This document shows positions 52,048-61,713 of a stretch of DNA of 64,000 bases, one piece after another; position 1 is the stretch's first letter; every line of letters starts with the position of its first letter. This stretch comes from Burkholderia puraquae (GTDB lineage: Bacteria > Pseudomonadota > Gammaproteobacteria > Burkholderiales > Burkholderiaceae): positions 62,001 through 126,000 of the forward strand of contig NZ_NBYX01000005.1 in assembly GCF_002099195.1 (NCBI RefSeq), given 5' to 3'. The notes under the pieces are model-generated. The model was not told the DNA's origin. It saw only the letters and a program-made list of their open reading frames with translations, and did not search any database. The translations under genes were made by a program, and so were the position numbers.

Positions 52048-52770
52048 TTATTGCGACGGCGCGACGTACGGCGCTGCCAGTGCGCCGGACGGGCCGCTGA
52101 ACTGGAACGTCGGCGACATCGGCAGCGTGGTGGTGCTTACGTTCGCGGCTGCGCGGCCGGTGTAGTCACGCGTGGCCGGTGCGACCGCGCGGGCGTTCGG
52201 CGCGGCCTTCGGCGGCGACACGATCTTCTGGAGATCGGCGAGGCGCTGCGCGGTCGCGCCGCTCGTGCGGCCGAGCGATTGCGCACGCTTGTACGACTCG
52301 GCCGCGAGGCGCAGGTACAGGTCGCCGAGGTTCTCGTACGCGAGCGAGTAGTTCGGGTTCGATTGCGTCGCCGTGACGAGCGCGGTGCGCGCTTCGTCGT
52401 AACGGCCATGCTTCGCGTAAAGCGCCGCAAGGTTGTTATACGGCTCGGGCAGTTCGGGGTACGCCTGCGTGATCGCGACGAACTGCTGGATCGCGTCGTC
52501 GTCACGGTTCAGGCGGGCCAGCACGGTGCCGCGCTTGAACTGCGCCTGCACGTCGCGCGGGTTCGACGCGATACGCGCGTCGAGCTGCGCGAGCGCCTGC
52601 TTCCACTGCTTGCCGGTGATCGACGCGTCGATTTCGGGCGTGCCGTCGGCGGTAGCCGGGGCTTTCTGCGCATGCGCCGCCGGGGCCGCGAAAAGCGTCA
52701 GCGCGACGCCCATGACGGTGGTCGCAACGAGGGTCGCAGCGCTCTGCGCGCGGCCGCGATGAGGTTTCAT
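52048..52770 (-). CDS. Periplasmic TPR-repeat protein
   Basis: The 240-aa protein has a signal peptide (about 8-34, ATLVATTVMGVALTLFAAPAAHA) and at least three TPR-like helical repeats between 55 and 165 (KRGTVLARLNRDDDAIQQFVAITQAYP, PYNNLAALYAKHGRYDEARTAL, AYENLGDLYLRLAAESYKRAQSL). The C-terminus is Ala/Pro-rich. It probably scaffolds a protein in the envelope. It is 39 bases upstream of ppiA on the same strand. Confidence 0.87.
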   Translation of the reverse strand: MKPHRGRAQSAATLVATTVMGVALTLFAAPAAHAQKAPATADGTPEIDASITGKQWKQALAQLDARIASNPRDVQAQFKRGTVLARLNRDDDAIQQFVAITQAYPELPEPYNNLAALYAKHGRYDEARTALVTATQSNPNYSLAYENLGDLYLRLAAESYKRAQSLGRTSGATAQRLADLQKIVSPPKAAPNARAVAPATRDYTGRAAANVSTTTLPMSPTFQFSGPSGALAAPYVAPSQ

Positions 52771-53004
52771 AGGCGTAAATCGGAATGTTATACTCCGAGC
52801 CATTCTAACAAAACGTCTGCACGTTCCGGCGAGCGGCAGACAGTCTTTCTTAGCCTCTCGTGGCCGTCACCGCTGTGCTTGCAGCCTGACCGCCCCATGT
52901 GATATCGAGGACGCTCGGCCTGGTGCCGCAGCAGATGGTCCGTCCGTTTCGCATGCTGGGCGAGCTTCGCCAGGGCGGTTTCCTTCGGCTCACGGTTCAT
53001 CTCT

Positions 53005-54402
53005 ATGGAATCACTGCGCATCTACAACACGCTCGCGCGTGACAAGCAAGTCTTCGTGCCGCGCCAGTCCGGCGATGTGCGGATGTACGTATGCGGAATC
53101 ACCGTATACGACTATTGTCACGTGGGCCACGCGCGCATGCTGGTCGTGTTCGACCTCGTCCAGCGCTGGTTGCGTGCGATCGGTTACCGGGTCACGTATG
53201 TGCGCAACATCACCGACATCGACGACAAGATCATCCGCCGCGCGGTCGAGAACGGCGAGACGATCAAGTCGCTGACCGACCGGTTCATCGATGCGATGCA
53301 CGACGATGAAAGTGCGCTCGGCATCCAGCGGCCCGACATCGAGCCGCGCGCGACGCAGTTCATCCCGCAGATGCTCGGCATGATCGAGACGCTCGAGACG
53401 AACGGTTACGCGTACCAGGCGACCGACGGCGACGTCAATTACTCGGTGCGCAAGTTCGCGAACTACGGGAAGCTGTCGGGCAAGTCGCTCGACGATCTGC
53501 GCGCGGGCGAGCGCGTCGCCGCGAACGACGCGAAGGAAGATCCGCTCGATTTCGTGCTGTGGAAGCGCGCGAAGCCGGAAGATCCGGAAGGCGCGTCGTG
53601 GGCGTCGAAGTACGGGATGGGGCGCCCGGGCTGGCACATCGAGTGCTCGGCGATGGGCTGCTCGCTGCTCGGCGAGCATTTCGACATCCATGGCGGCGGG
53701 CAGGATCTGCAATTCCCGCACCACGAGAACGAGATCGCGCAGAGCGAAGGCGCGACCGGCCAGACGTTCGTCAATTACTGGATGCACAACGGCTTCGTGC
53801 AGGTCGACAACGAGAAGATGTCGAAATCGCTCGGCAATTTCTTCACGATCCGCGAAGTGCTCGAGCGTTACGACGCGGAAGTCATGCGCTTCTTTATCGT
53901 GCGCACGCACTACCGTTCGCCGCTCAATTACAGCGACGTGCATCTCGACGATGCGCGCGCGTCGCTCACGCGTCTCTATACCGCGCTGAAGGATGTCGAG
54001 GCCGACACGCTTGCGCTCGACTGGAACGAGCCGCACGCGCAGCGTTTCGCGGCCGCGATGAACGACGACTTCAACACGCCGGTCGCGGTGGCGACGCTGT
54101 TCGAGCTGGCGGGCGAGGTGAACCGCACGCGCGACGCATCGCTCGCGCGGCAACTGAAACAACTGGCGGGCCTGCTCGGCCTGCTGGGCCGCGAACCGCG
54201 CGCGTTCCTGCAGCAGGCGTCCGGCGCCGCGCAGGCGGGCGGGCTCGCCGCCGACGAGATCGAAGCGAAGATCGCCGCGCGCGTCGCGGCGAAGCAAGCG
54301 AAGGACTATGCCGAAGCGGACCGGATCCGGGCGGAACTGCTCGAGACTGGTATCGCACTTGAAGACAAACCGGGCGGATCGACCGAATGGCGTCGCGTAT
54401 GA
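53005..54402 (+). CDS. cysS: Cysteinyl-tRNA synthetase
   Basis: Class I synthetase charging tRNA-Cys. The 465-aa protein has [12 protein letters not shown] (HIGH) near 34-45, zinc-binding cysteines and histidines (C32 region, HIECSAMG and [13 protein letters not shown]), and KMSKS in [13 protein letters not shown] (about 268-280). It is divergent from the TPR gene across 234 bases; a TATACT (52788-52793) in that gap may serve either. Confidence 0.97.
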   Translation: MESLRIYNTLARDKQVFVPRQSGDVRMYVCGITVYDYCHVGHARMLVVFDLVQRWLRAIGYRVTYVRNITDIDDKIIRRAVENGETIKSLTDRFIDAMHDDESALGIQRPDIEPRATQFIPQMLGMIETLETNGYAYQATDGDVNYSVRKFANYGKLSGKSLDDLRAGERVAANDAKEDPLDFVLWKRAKPEDPEGASWASKYGMGRPGWHIECSAMGCSLLGEHFDIHGGGQDLQFPHHENEIAQSEGATGQTFVNYWMHNGFVQVDNEKMSKSLGNFFTIREVLERYDAEVMRFFIVRTHYRSPLNYSDVHLDDARASLTRLYTALKDVEADTLALDWNEPHAQRFAAAMNDDFNTPVAVATLFELAGEVNRTRDASLARQLKQLAGLLGLLGREPRAFLQQASGAAQAGGLAADEIEAKIAARVAAKQAKDYAEADRIRAELLETGIALEDKPGGSTEWRRV

Positions 54403-54445
54403 GCGCGGTGCGTTCCACTGACCGATCCGTCAGGTAGGAGGCAAG

Positions 54446-55273
54446 ATGGCAACGGCCAGAAAAGCGCCGGTCAGGCGCGCGACCCCGGTCGCCGCACGTC
54501 CGGCAGCCAAGCGCGTGCCGCCGGCGAAGACGGACGCGACGCGCGCCGTGCCGAACGGCGCGCTCAACGGTCATGCGCAGCCGGCGGCCGCGCTGCCGGC
54601 CGCCGATGCGGCCCGCAAGGCCCGTGCGTCCGAAGCGGACGGCGAGGAGGTCGTCGTGCGTCCTGCTTACTGGGATAAGGCATGCGCCGACCTCGTCAAG
54701 CGCGACCGGATCCTGAAGAAACTGATTCCGAAGTTCGGTCCCGCGCATCTCGTGAAGCGCGGCGACCCGTTCGTCACGCTCGCGCGCTCGGTCGTCGGCC
54801 AGCAGATTTCGGTGCCGTCCGCGCAATCGCTGTGGGCGCGCATCGGGGATGCCTGTCCGAAACTCGCACCGCAGCCGGTGATCCGGCTCGGCGCGGACAA
54901 GCTGATCGCGTGCGGGCTGTCGAAGCGCAAGACGGAATACATCCTCGATCTCGCGCAGCATTTCGTGTCGGGCGCGCTGCACGTCGACAAATGGACGTCG
55001 ATGGACGACGAGGACGTGATCGCGGAACTCACGCAGATCCGCGGCATCAGCCGCTGGACGGCCGAGATGTTCCTGATCTTCAACCTGTCGCGGCCGGACG
55101 TCCTGCCGCTCGACGACCCGGGCCTGATCCGCGCGATCAGCGTCAATTACTTCAGCGGGGAACCCGTCACGCGCAGCGAGGCGCGCGAGGTCGCGGCCAA
55201 CTGGGAACCGTGGCGCACCGTCGCGACCTGGTACATGTGGCGCAGCCTCGATGCACCCGACGCCGACGCCTGA
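54446..55273 (+). CDS. DNA-3-methyladenine glycosylase (AlkA/HhH-GPD family)
   Basis: Base-excision glycosylase that removes alkylated purines. The 275-aa protein has a Lys/Arg/Ala-rich N-terminal extension of about 70 residues, then the helix-hairpin-helix domain with LTQIRGISRWTAEMFLIFNL and the catalytic Asp in DVLPLDDPGLIRAI (about 217-230). The N-terminal segment is low complexity and may be a linker or nucleic-acid-binding tail. Good AGGAGG precedes the ATG. Confidence 0.9.
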   Translation: MATARKAPVRRATPVAARPAAKRVPPAKTDATRAVPNGALNGHAQPAAALPAADAARKARASEADGEEVVVRPAYWDKACADLVKRDRILKKLIPKFGPAHLVKRGDPFVTLARSVVGQQISVPSAQSLWARIGDACPKLAPQPVIRLGADKLIACGLSKRKTEYILDLAQHFVSGALHVDKWTSMDDEDVIAELTQIRGISRWTAEMFLIFNLSRPDVLPLDDPGLIRAISVNYFSGEPVTRSEAREVAANWEPWRTVATWYMWRSLDAPDADA

Positions 55274-55376
55274 GTGGCGGCTATCGGGTTTTAAACATCA
55301 ATAGTTGAGAACCGGTTTTGAGCGTCGCCCGCGCGGGTAGAATACGCGCTGCCGCAAGACCCAAGGATTCGAACAC

Positions 55377-56348
55377 ATGAAGACCACGTTTCTGGATTTC
55401 GAACAGCCGATCGCCGAACTCGAGGCCAAGATCGAAGAGCTGCGATTCGTGCAGGACGACTCGGCTGTCGACATTTCGGAAGAAATCGAGCGGCTGTCGA
55501 AGAAAAGCCAGCAACTGACGAAAGACCTCTACGCGAACCTGTCGCCGTGGCAGGTCTCGCAGATCGCGCGGCATCCGCAGCGTCCGTACACGCTCGATTA
55601 CGTTGCGGAACTGTTTACCGATTTTCACGAGCTGCACGGCGACCGTGCATTCGCGGACGATCTGTCGATCGTCGGCGGTCTCGCGCGCTTCGGCGGCCAT
55701 CCGTGCATGGTGATCGGTCACCAGAAGGGCCGTGATACCAAGGAGCGCGCTGCGCGCAACTTCGGGATGCCGCGCCCGGAAGGCTATCGCAAGGCCGAGC
55801 GCCTGATGCGTCTCGCCGAGAAATTCGGGCTGCCGATCTTCACGTTCGTCGACACGCCGGGCGCATATCCGGGCATCGGCGCGGAAGAGCGCGGCCAGTC
55901 GGAGGCAATCGGCCGTAACCTGTACGTGATGGCCGAGCTGAAGACGCCGATCATCACGACGGTGATCGGCGAGGGCGGTTCGGGCGGCGCGCTCGCGATC
56001 GCGGTGGCCGACACCGTGATGATGCTGCAATTCTCGACCTACTCGGTGATCTCGCCGGAAGGCTGCGCGTCGATCCTGTGGAAGAGCGCCGCGAAGGCGC
56101 CCGAAGCAGCGGAAGCGCTGGGCCTGACCGCGCACCGCCTGAAGGCGCTCGGCCTGATCGACAAGATCATCAACGAGCCGCTCGGCGGCGCGCATCGCGA
56201 TCCGAAGGGCATGGCTGCGTTGCTGCGCCGCGCGCTTGCCGATTCGCTGCGCCAGTTCCAGGGCATGAGCATCGATGCGCTGCGCGAGCGCCGCTTCGAG
56301 CGCCTGATGGCCTACGGCAAGTTCAAGGAAACCACGCCGGGCGCATGA
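55377..56348 (+). CDS. accA: Acetyl-CoA carboxylase carboxyltransferase alpha subunit
   Basis: Transfers the carboxyl group from carboxybiotin to acetyl-CoA in the first committed step of fatty-acid synthesis, with AccD. The 323-aa protein has the family N-terminus [42 protein letters not shown] and [15 protein letters not shown] (carboxyltransferase fold). It is followed after 46 bases by tilS, an arrangement seen in many proteobacteria. Confidence 0.96.
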   Translation: MKTTFLDFEQPIAELEAKIEELRFVQDDSAVDISEEIERLSKKSQQLTKDLYANLSPWQVSQIARHPQRPYTLDYVAELFTDFHELHGDRAFADDLSIVGGLARFGGHPCMVIGHQKGRDTKERAARNFGMPRPEGYRKAERLMRLAEKFGLPIFTFVDTPGAYPGIGAEERGQSEAIGRNLYVMAELKTPIITTVIGEGGSGGALAIAVADTVMMLQFSTYSVISPEGCASILWKSAAKAPEAAEALGLTAHRLKALGLIDKIINEPLGGAHRDPKGMAALLRRALADSLRQFQGMSIDALRERRFERLMAYGKFKETTPGA

Positions 56349-56394
56349 CCGGCTGCGACCTCAATTCGCGCGCCGCTGCGCGCGCGTTCCTCTC

Positions 56395-57804
56395 GTGATT
56401 CCGCCCACCGAATTCTCCGCCGATCGCGTCGTCCTCGACGCGGTCGGCGTTGCGCTTTCCGGCATGCCGCCCGATGCACGCATCGCGATCGCGTACAGCG
56501 GCGGTCTCGATTCGACGGTGCTGCTCGACGCGGCCGTGCGTGTCGCGGGCGCGTCGCGCTGCGTCGCGCTGCACGTGCATCACGGGCTGAGCGCGAACGC
56601 CGACGCGTGGGTCGCGCATGCCGAAGCGGAAGCGGCACGGCTCGGCGTCGAGTTCGAATCGATGCGCGTCGACGTGCCGCGCGACAGCGGCCTCGGTGTC
56701 GAGGCGACGGCGCGCGAGCGGCGCTACGCGGCGCTCGACGAGATGTGCGAACGCCACGGTGCGGCCGCGCTGTGGCTCGCGCAGCATGCGGACGACCAGG
56801 CCGAGACCGTGTTGCTGCAGTTGTTGCGCGGCGCGGGGATCGCGGGGCTTGCTGCGATGGCGCCGCGTTACCGCCCTGACGGTGTGAGCGTCGAGCGCGT
56901 GCGCCCGCTGCTGCGACTGTTGCGTGCGCAACTCGAGCGCTATGCGACGCAGCACGACCTGGCATGGATCGACGACGAATCGAACGGCGACACGCGCTAC
57001 GCGCGTAATGCGCTACGCATCGACGTGCTGCCGGCGCTGGCCGTGCATTTTCCGGGCTTTCGCGACGCGCTGGGCCGCGCGGCCCAGCATGCGGCCGCCG
57101 CACAGCGGCTGCTCGACGACCTGGCTGAACTCGACTTCGCCGTTGCCTCGCGCGATGACGGACGCGCGCTGTCGCGCGACGCGCTGGTCGCATTCGACGA
57201 CACGCGCGGCGCGAACCTGTTGCGCTTCTGGATGCGCCGGCTCGGTTTGCCGGGCGCGTCGGCCGCCCGGCTTGCGAACATGATGCGGCAGCTGCGCGCC
57301 GCACACGATGCGCATGCGCTGCGCGTCGATCACGCGGGGCAATGCCTGCGGCTCTATCGCGATGCCGTCTACTGGGAAGCGGGCGACAGCAGCGAACCGG
57401 CCGATGACGGCACCGGGACACTACTACACCCCGAATCGGTGCTCGCGTGGGACGGGCAGGAAGTCTGGCACCTGCCGGGTTGGCGCGGCACGTTCGTGTT
57501 CGCGCCGGCCGACGCGGGAAGTGCCGACGCGGTGCCGGAGGCGCTGCTGCGCGGCGCACGGCTGGCAGCGCGTGCCCGCGCGGGCGGAGAACGGATGCGC
57601 ACGTCGCCGGGCGGCCCGGGCCGCACGCTGAAGAACCTGTTCCAGGAGCGCGGCGTGCCCGCCTGGCAGCGCGACGTGCCGCTGCTGTTCGCCGGCGACT
57701 TGCTGATCTACGTGCCGCGCCTTGGCGTGAACCGCGATGTCGGCTTGTCCGGTGACGGCGCGTGGCGCCGGATCGAGTGGCGTCCCGACCTGCTGATCGC
57801 ATGA
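56395..57804 (+). CDS. tilS: tRNA(Ile)-lysidine synthase
   Basis: Modifies C34 of tRNA-Ile(CAU) to lysidine so that it reads AUA. The 469-aa protein has the PP-loop AYSGGLDSTVLLDAA (about 33-47), WLAQHADDQAETVLLQLLRG, and WIDDESNGDTRYARNALR. The C-terminal putative tRNA-binding domain ends near 465. The start is GTG 56395; I see no strong ribosome site, and nearby alternatives exist. It lies downstream of accA. Confidence 0.93.
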   Translation: MIPPTEFSADRVVLDAVGVALSGMPPDARIAIAYSGGLDSTVLLDAAVRVAGASRCVALHVHHGLSANADAWVAHAEAEAARLGVEFESMRVDVPRDSGLGVEATARERRYAALDEMCERHGAAALWLAQHADDQAETVLLQLLRGAGIAGLAAMAPRYRPDGVSVERVRPLLRLLRAQLERYATQHDLAWIDDESNGDTRYARNALRIDVLPALAVHFPGFRDALGRAAQHAAAAQRLLDDLAELDFAVASRDDGRALSRDALVAFDDTRGANLLRFWMRRLGLPGASAARLANMMRQLRAAHDAHALRVDHAGQCLRLYRDAVYWEAGDSSEPADDGTGTLLHPESVLAWDGQEVWHLPGWRGTFVFAPADAGSADAVPEALLRGARLAARARAGGERMRTSPGGPGRTLKNLFQERGVPAWQRDVPLLFAGDLLIYVPRLGVNRDVGLSGDGAWRRIEWRPDLLIA

Positions 57805-58146
57805 CGGAAGCAGGCCTCTGGCGGCGCGATGGCGCGCGCATTTTCACCATTTGGTAAACAGCGCCGGAACGGCCCCGGGCACGGCGAGCGGCTTGTCAAG
57901 CGGGCCTCTATCGGGTACGCTCGGTCGTTTGCTCGGCTCGATTTTTGAGCGATTTGTGCAGGTTTTCCGCGTGACGTACCCGGTTTGCGCGGCCTGATCG
58001 GCCTTCCGGGCAAAATCCGTCACGCTTGCGTGTTGCGTCCCAGCCGTCCCTCTCGTCGTCCGTCCACAGCCACAAGCCGCGTGACCGAACGGCTACGCGG
58101 CCTGCCCAGCGCGCCCGTGCGGTTTCTCCTCCAGTTCAGAACGACA
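57805..58146. other. Leader and promoter region of lysC
   Basis: These 342 bases precede lysC. TTGTCA (57893-57898) and TACGCT (57916-57921) are 17 bases apart and form a plausible promoter, predicting a leader of about 220 bases. I find no conserved lysine riboswitch pattern and no clear ribosome site just before the ATG. Confidence 0.5.
57893..57921 (+). promoter_or_regulatory. Probable lysC promoter
   Basis: A -35 TTGTCA (57893-57898) and a -10 TACGCT (57916-57921), 17 bases apart, fit sigma70. This is the only good pair in the gap. Confidence 0.45.
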
Positions 58147-59400
58147 ATGGCACTCATCGTACACAAATACGGCGGCACTTCGATGGGCTCGGTCGAGCGC
58201 ATCAAGAACGTCGCGAAACGCGTCGCAAAATGGCATCAGGCCGGGCACCAGATGGTGGTCGTGCCTTCGGCGATGTCCGGCGAAACCAACCGTCTGCTCG
58301 GTCTTGCGAAAGAGATTTCGAGCCAGCCGAGCCCGCGCGAGCTCGACATGATCGCGTCGACCGGCGAGCAGGTCAGCGTCGGCCTGCTGTCGATCGCGCT
58401 GCAGGAAATCGGCGTCGAGGCCGTGAGCTACGCGGGCTGGCAAGTGCCGATCAAGACCGACAGCGCGTTCACGAAAGCGCGCATTCACTCGATCGACGAC
58501 GAGCGCGTGAAGGACGATCTGAATGCAGGCAAGGTGGTGATCATCACGGGCTTCCAGGGCGTCGATCCGGACGGCCACATCACGACGCTGGGCCGTGGCG
58601 GCTCGGATACGTCGGCGGTGGCGGTTGCGGCTGCGCTGGGTGCCGAAGAGTGCCTGATTTATACGGACGTCGACGGCGTCTACACGACCGATCCGCGCGT
58701 GGTCGAAGAGGCGCGACGCCTCGATCGCGTGACGTTCGAGGAAATGCTGGAAATGGCCAGCCTCGGCTCGAAGGTCCTGCAGATCCGCTCGGTCGAATTC
58801 GCCGGCAAATACCAGGTGAAGACGCGTGTGCTGTCGAGCCTGACCGATCCGCTGATTGCGCTCGACGAAGAAATGCGCTCGGGCACCCTGATTACTTTTG
58901 AAGAAGACGAGACCATGGAAAAGGCAGTCATTTCCGGCATCGCGTTCCAGCGCGACGAAGCACGCATTGCTGTGATGGGCGTGCCCGACAAGCCGGGCAT
59001 CGCGTATCAGATCCTCGGCCCGGTCGCGGATGCGAACGTCGACGTCGACATGATCATCCAGAACCAGAGCGTCCAGGGCAAAACCGACTTCACGTTCACG
59101 GTCGGCCGCGGCGACTACCAGAAGGCGATGGACATCCTCACCAACCAGGTGAAGGGCCACGTGAACGCCGAGCAGGTGCAGGGCGACCCGAAGGTGTCCA
59201 AGGTGTCGGTCGTCGGCGTCGGCATGCGTTCGCACGTGGGCGTCGCGAGCAAGATGTTCCGCACGCTGTCGGAAGAGGGCATCAACATCCAGATGATCTC
59301 GACGTCCGAAATCAAGATTTCGGTGCTGATCGACGAGAAATACATGGAACTGGCTGTCCGCGCACTGCACAAGGCATTCGAACTCGACCAGGCATCGTGA
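58147..59400 (+). CDS. lysC: Aspartate kinase
   Basis: Phosphorylates aspartate, the first step to lysine, threonine and methionine. The 417-aa protein has the kinase signature [12 protein letters not shown] (4-15), [11 protein letters not shown], and [16 protein letters not shown], then two C-terminal ACT domains (about 265-415) for feedback control by amino acids. The start at 58147 fits the family N-terminus [11 protein letters not shown] stem-loop and the tRNA-Ser gene follow. Confidence 0.97.
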   Translation: MALIVHKYGGTSMGSVERIKNVAKRVAKWHQAGHQMVVVPSAMSGETNRLLGLAKEISSQPSPRELDMIASTGEQVSVGLLSIALQEIGVEAVSYAGWQVPIKTDSAFTKARIHSIDDERVKDDLNAGKVVIITGFQGVDPDGHITTLGRGGSDTSAVAVAAALGAEECLIYTDVDGVYTTDPRVVEEARRLDRVTFEEMLEMASLGSKVLQIRSVEFAGKYQVKTRVLSSLTDPLIALDEEMRSGTLITFEEDETMEKAVISGIAFQRDEARIAVMGVPDKPGIAYQILGPVADANVDVDMIIQNQSVQGKTDFTFTVGRGDYQKAMDILTNQVKGHVNAEQVQGDPKVSKVSVVGVGMRSHVGVASKMFRTLSEEGINIQMISTSEIKISVLIDEKYMELAVRALHKAFELDQAS

Positions 59401-59406
59401 ATTTTT

Positions 59407-59434
59407 CGTGATGCATTGAAGAAAATGCATCACG
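59407..59434 (+). terminator. Stem-loop after lysC
   Basis: A perfect 11-bp stem (CGTGATGCATT, loop GAAGAA, AATGCATCACG) lies just after the lysC stop. It has only A/T-rich flanks and no long T-run, so it may be a weak terminator or 3' end stabiliser. Confidence 0.55.
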
Positions 59435-59438
59435 GAAA

Positions 59439-59467
59439 TTGACGTGCGGTTCGAAACCCTATATTAT
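59439..59467 (+). promoter_or_regulatory. Promoter of the tRNA-Ser gene
   Basis: TTGACG (59439-59444) and TATTAT (59462-59467) are separated by 17 bases, with a predicted transcription start about 37 bases before the mature tRNA. Confidence 0.75.
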
Positions 59468-59510
59468 TTCGTTCTCGTCGCACTGCCTCCCTGGTGCGAG
59501 CGAAAGTTTG

Positions 59511-59604
59511 GGAGACGTGGCCGAGAGGTCGAAGGCACTCCCCTGCTAAGGGAGCATCTGGGCCAAAACCTGGATCGAGGGTTCGAATCCCTCCGTCTCC
59601 GCCA
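59511..59604 (+). tRNA. tRNA-Ser (GCU)
   Basis: A 94-nt tRNA with acceptor arms GGAGACG (59511-59517) and CGTCTCC (59594-59600), a discriminator G and an encoded CCA (59602-59604). The anticodon loop CTGCTAA holds GCT at 59545-59547, reading AGU/AGC serine codons. The long variable arm typical of serine tRNAs is present, as is the T-loop GGTTCGAATCC. A terminator follows at 59619-59654. The adjacent prophage-like region suggests this gene may be an integration site. Confidence 0.97.
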
Positions 59605-59618
59605 AAAGCGGTGACAAA

Positions 59619-59654
59619 GCCCCGCAAGTTCTCGGACTTGCGGGGCTTTTTCTT
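59619..59654 (+). terminator. Rho-independent terminator after tRNA-Ser
   Basis: The stem GCCCCGCAAGT (59619-59629), a six-base loop and ACTTGCGGGGC (59636-59646) is followed by TTTTTCTTTT. It lies 14 bases after the tRNA CCA. Confidence 0.93.
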
Positions 59655-59693
59655 TTGTGGCTCGGGTTCAACCTATACCTATACCCACACCTA

Positions 59694-60077
59694 CTAGTGC
59701 GCGCTAACAGCGCCACTGCCGCCGATCACGAACGATCGGGCGTCGTTGCCGGGCCAATCCTGTTGATCGCGACGCTTCCACCACCCGGCCTCTACGTTGC
59801 GAACGGGCAGTGCTTTGAGGACGCTTTCAAAGTGACTCTTGCGTCTTGCGAGGCTATCCGGAACGAACACGTGAACAACCTCTGGATCGCTATCGTACGA
59901 GACGAAGGCGAATGCAACGCCATCAATTTCCACCAAGAGGGCGCGAGCGTCCCCTTCCCGGCGGATCTTGCCGTGAAGGCTGTGCGCCAGTGTGGGCAGT
60001 TTGGTCCGCAACGCCACCGCGGGCTGCAGTTCCGCAGGCGATTCTAAGTGCTCCGGACTCAAGGGGCGGATATTCAT
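59694..60077 (-). CDS. Hypothetical protein coupled to the ART-like gene
   Basis: The 127-aa product begins MNIRPLSPEHLESPAELQPAVAL and has no known motif or membrane segment. Its ATG (60077) overlaps the preceding gene's stop by four bases, so the two are translationally coupled. By position it could be an antidote or accessory of the neighbouring toxin-like protein, but this is inference. It is the last gene of the leftward prophage-like run before the tRNA terminator. Confidence 0.7.
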   Translation of the reverse strand: MNIRPLSPEHLESPAELQPAVALRTKLPTLAHSLHGKIRREGDARALLVEIDGVAFAFVSYDSDPEVVHVFVPDSLARRKSHFESVLKALPVRNVEAGWWKRRDQQDWPGNDARSFVIGGSGAVSAH

Positions 60078-60394
60078 GGGAACACTCCCGTGACGCTAAT
60101 TGGTACGGCTACGACATCATCGCCGGTGGGAAGAGTGAACGTCCGTGTGCCGGGTGTGCCGTCTGGCCACATAACAGCAGTCGAACCATGCCACGGGGCC
60201 ACGCGCGGCGGGGCTACATTCGATACAAATTCCACTGCACTGACAGTCTGGTTGACTTTGCTGGGGACGTGCGGCCCTGCAAAAGCCCTGGCGGACAGGC
60301 CACCAATACCAAAGGGGCCTGCTGTCTTACCCCACAATTCGCTAGATAGGACAATACTAGCTGCTGCCTGAGGCTTCGTGTAATGGTGGTACAT
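60074..60394 (-). CDS. Hypothetical protein resembling an ART-HYD1-type toxin domain
   Basis: The 106-aa product begins MYHHYTKPQAAASIVLSSELWGK and has YHHYT (2-6) and PFGIGG (27-32), a pattern reminiscent of the small HYD1-type ADP-ribosyltransferase toxin domains, which begin with H-x-T-like motifs and have F-G-x-G. The resemblance is weak, was seen by eye, and the catalytic Glu is not evident. A start at 60460 is possible but gives a Cys-rich extension. The stop overlaps the next gene's start (ATGA). Confidence 0.55.
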   Translation of the reverse strand: MYHHYTKPQAAASIVLSSELWGKTAGPFGIGGLSARAFAGPHVPSKVNQTVSAVEFVSNVAPPRVAPWHGSTAVMWPDGTPGTRTFTLPTGDDVVAVPISVTGVFP

Positions 60395-60489
60395 TTTTCT
60401 TATCTTACAAAAAGTAAATTGCAGCAACCGTTTAGAGCAGCATACACGGGAGCCGGGCAACTCAAAAATGCGCCTGATTAATGTTGCGC

Positions 60490-61239
60490 CTAAGAGCTCT
60501 CGTCCGGCAACGTAGGGCTAGTCCCGTGTTTGACCGAGCTACTTGCGGGGCGTACCAGCCCAGCTCGGGTTTTAGCGAGTGCGGCAACAAGGTCGATGCC
60601 GCCTTCGGCAAGCGCTCGGGCGCGTTTCGCCTCACAAGAGGCCGTCCATTCCGCAGCAAGCCGTTCAACGTCGGAACTGGTTTCGGTTCCGATCTCCACC
60701 TGGTCGAATTTATCGTCTGAACCAGACCGGAACGCGAGGATACGGCGCGCGTCTTGCAGCGATATGGGGCCGCGGTGCCAAGCCTCGACGTATGGAATCC
60801 AACGTGGGTAGTGTGCGCCGCCGCGCGGCGGATGGTATAGCGGTGGCATCCAGCACTTTCCTGACTGCAGAATCAACGCAGCCTCGTTTAACCGATCTCG
60901 TGCGATCTCGAATACGATCGTCAGGGGATGGCACTGCGAGAAGAATTGATGCCAATGCTGCGCTGCCCAATAAACGTCATCTAGCGCGGGTGAGTGGAAG
61001 TCGAACAGACACACACCACCGAAGCGATAGCCCGCATGGCCGACGTCCTCCGAAGTTGTGTATTGCGAGGGGATCGTGCCGTCATTAGGGCGGATTGCTC
61101 CGTCAGCTAGGATCGATTTAAGCCCAGCTATGTCGGTTCGGTGCCATAGCGTATCGGGTTGCCGCAGTACTGGCATAAGGTGCGCGACGCGCTCGCGCCC
61201 TTCGGCCACCGAGTTCCTATATTGCGCGTCGCTCATCAT
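60490..61239 (-). CDS. Hypothetical protein with possible ART-like fold
   Basis: The 249-aa product has DTLWHRTDIAGLKSILADGA (29-48), similar in pattern to DarT/ART proteins (H-x-T followed by a helix SIL-x-x-G), then YRFGGVCLFDF (71-81) and PYVEAWHRGPI with a candidate catalytic Glu (E152). The last 70 residues are charged. ATG ATG at 61239/61236 overlaps the lipoprotein stop as ATGA. The identification is tentative; the real role is unknown. Confidence 0.6.
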   Translation of the reverse strand: MMSDAQYRNSVAEGRERVAHLMPVLRQPDTLWHRTDIAGLKSILADGAIRPNDGTIPSQYTTSEDVGHAGYRFGGVCLFDFHSPALDDVYWAAQHWHQFFSQCHPLTIVFEIARDRLNEAALILQSGKCWMPPLYHPPRGGAHYPRWIPYVEAWHRGPISLQDARRILAFRSGSDDKFDQVEIGTETSSDVERLAAEWTASCEAKRARALAEGGIDLVAALAKTRAGLVRPASSSVKHGTSPTLPDESS

Positions 61240-61628
61240 TGCCCCACGGCAGCAGACGCAGCGCCGGGCGCAGATGCCGACACGGCTGGCTGCGACGTAG
61301 TTGTCGCGTATCCGCATTGCTTTGACGATCGCAGGCTGTCGAGCGCCTGGCGCCGATCGCTGGCGCTTTTCATCGCGGCGTCCTTCTCCATCACGTTTCC
61401 AATCCCGAAATCCCCAAGGAAGGACAGGACCGAGCGCCCGTCGAACTCGCTCTCCTTGTCGACATGTGACACGAATCCGTCGACGCGAGCGATTTCCAAA
61501 TCGATCTCCCGACAACTCATGGTGTTGCGTTCGTAGTCCGTCAGACTCCCCATCCGCCCATAGTTCTTCGTCGCGCACCCTGCCAATACAAGCAAGGCCG
61601 CCACCGCGGCCAACCCCGTTGTTCTCAT
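61236..61628 (-). CDS. Phage-associated lipoprotein
   Basis: The 130-aa precursor has a signal and lipobox LLVLAGC (C18), a mature domain with NTMSCREIDLEIARVDGFVSH and GRSVLSFLGDFGIGNVMEKDAAMKSASDRRQALDSLR, and a C-terminal Ala/Ser-rich tail. Similar short lipoproteins occur in phages and bacteria, without a known function. It overlaps the ART-like gene by four bases. Confidence 0.78.
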   Translation of the reverse strand: MRTTGLAAVAALLVLAGCATKNYGRMGSLTDYERNTMSCREIDLEIARVDGFVSHVDKESEFDGRSVLSFLGDFGIGNVMEKDAAMKSASDRRQALDSLRSSKQCGYATTTSQPAVSASAPGAASAAVGQ

Positions 61629-61713
61629 TCTTGATCCCCGAAAGTCGTTGTTCTTTGCCGTGTGAGTCAGTGAACTCAAGCCTGTGGGACGTTCGCGTGA
61701 CGGAAGCGTACGG

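Noticed and set aside
57805..58146. Lysine riboswitch upstream of lysC
   Set aside because: I searched by eye for the conserved lysine-riboswitch core and a leader terminator and did not find them.
59407..59434. Stem-loop after lysC taken as half of a prophage attachment site
   Set aside because: It is a self-contained hairpin before the tRNA promoter; no second copy is seen in the window.
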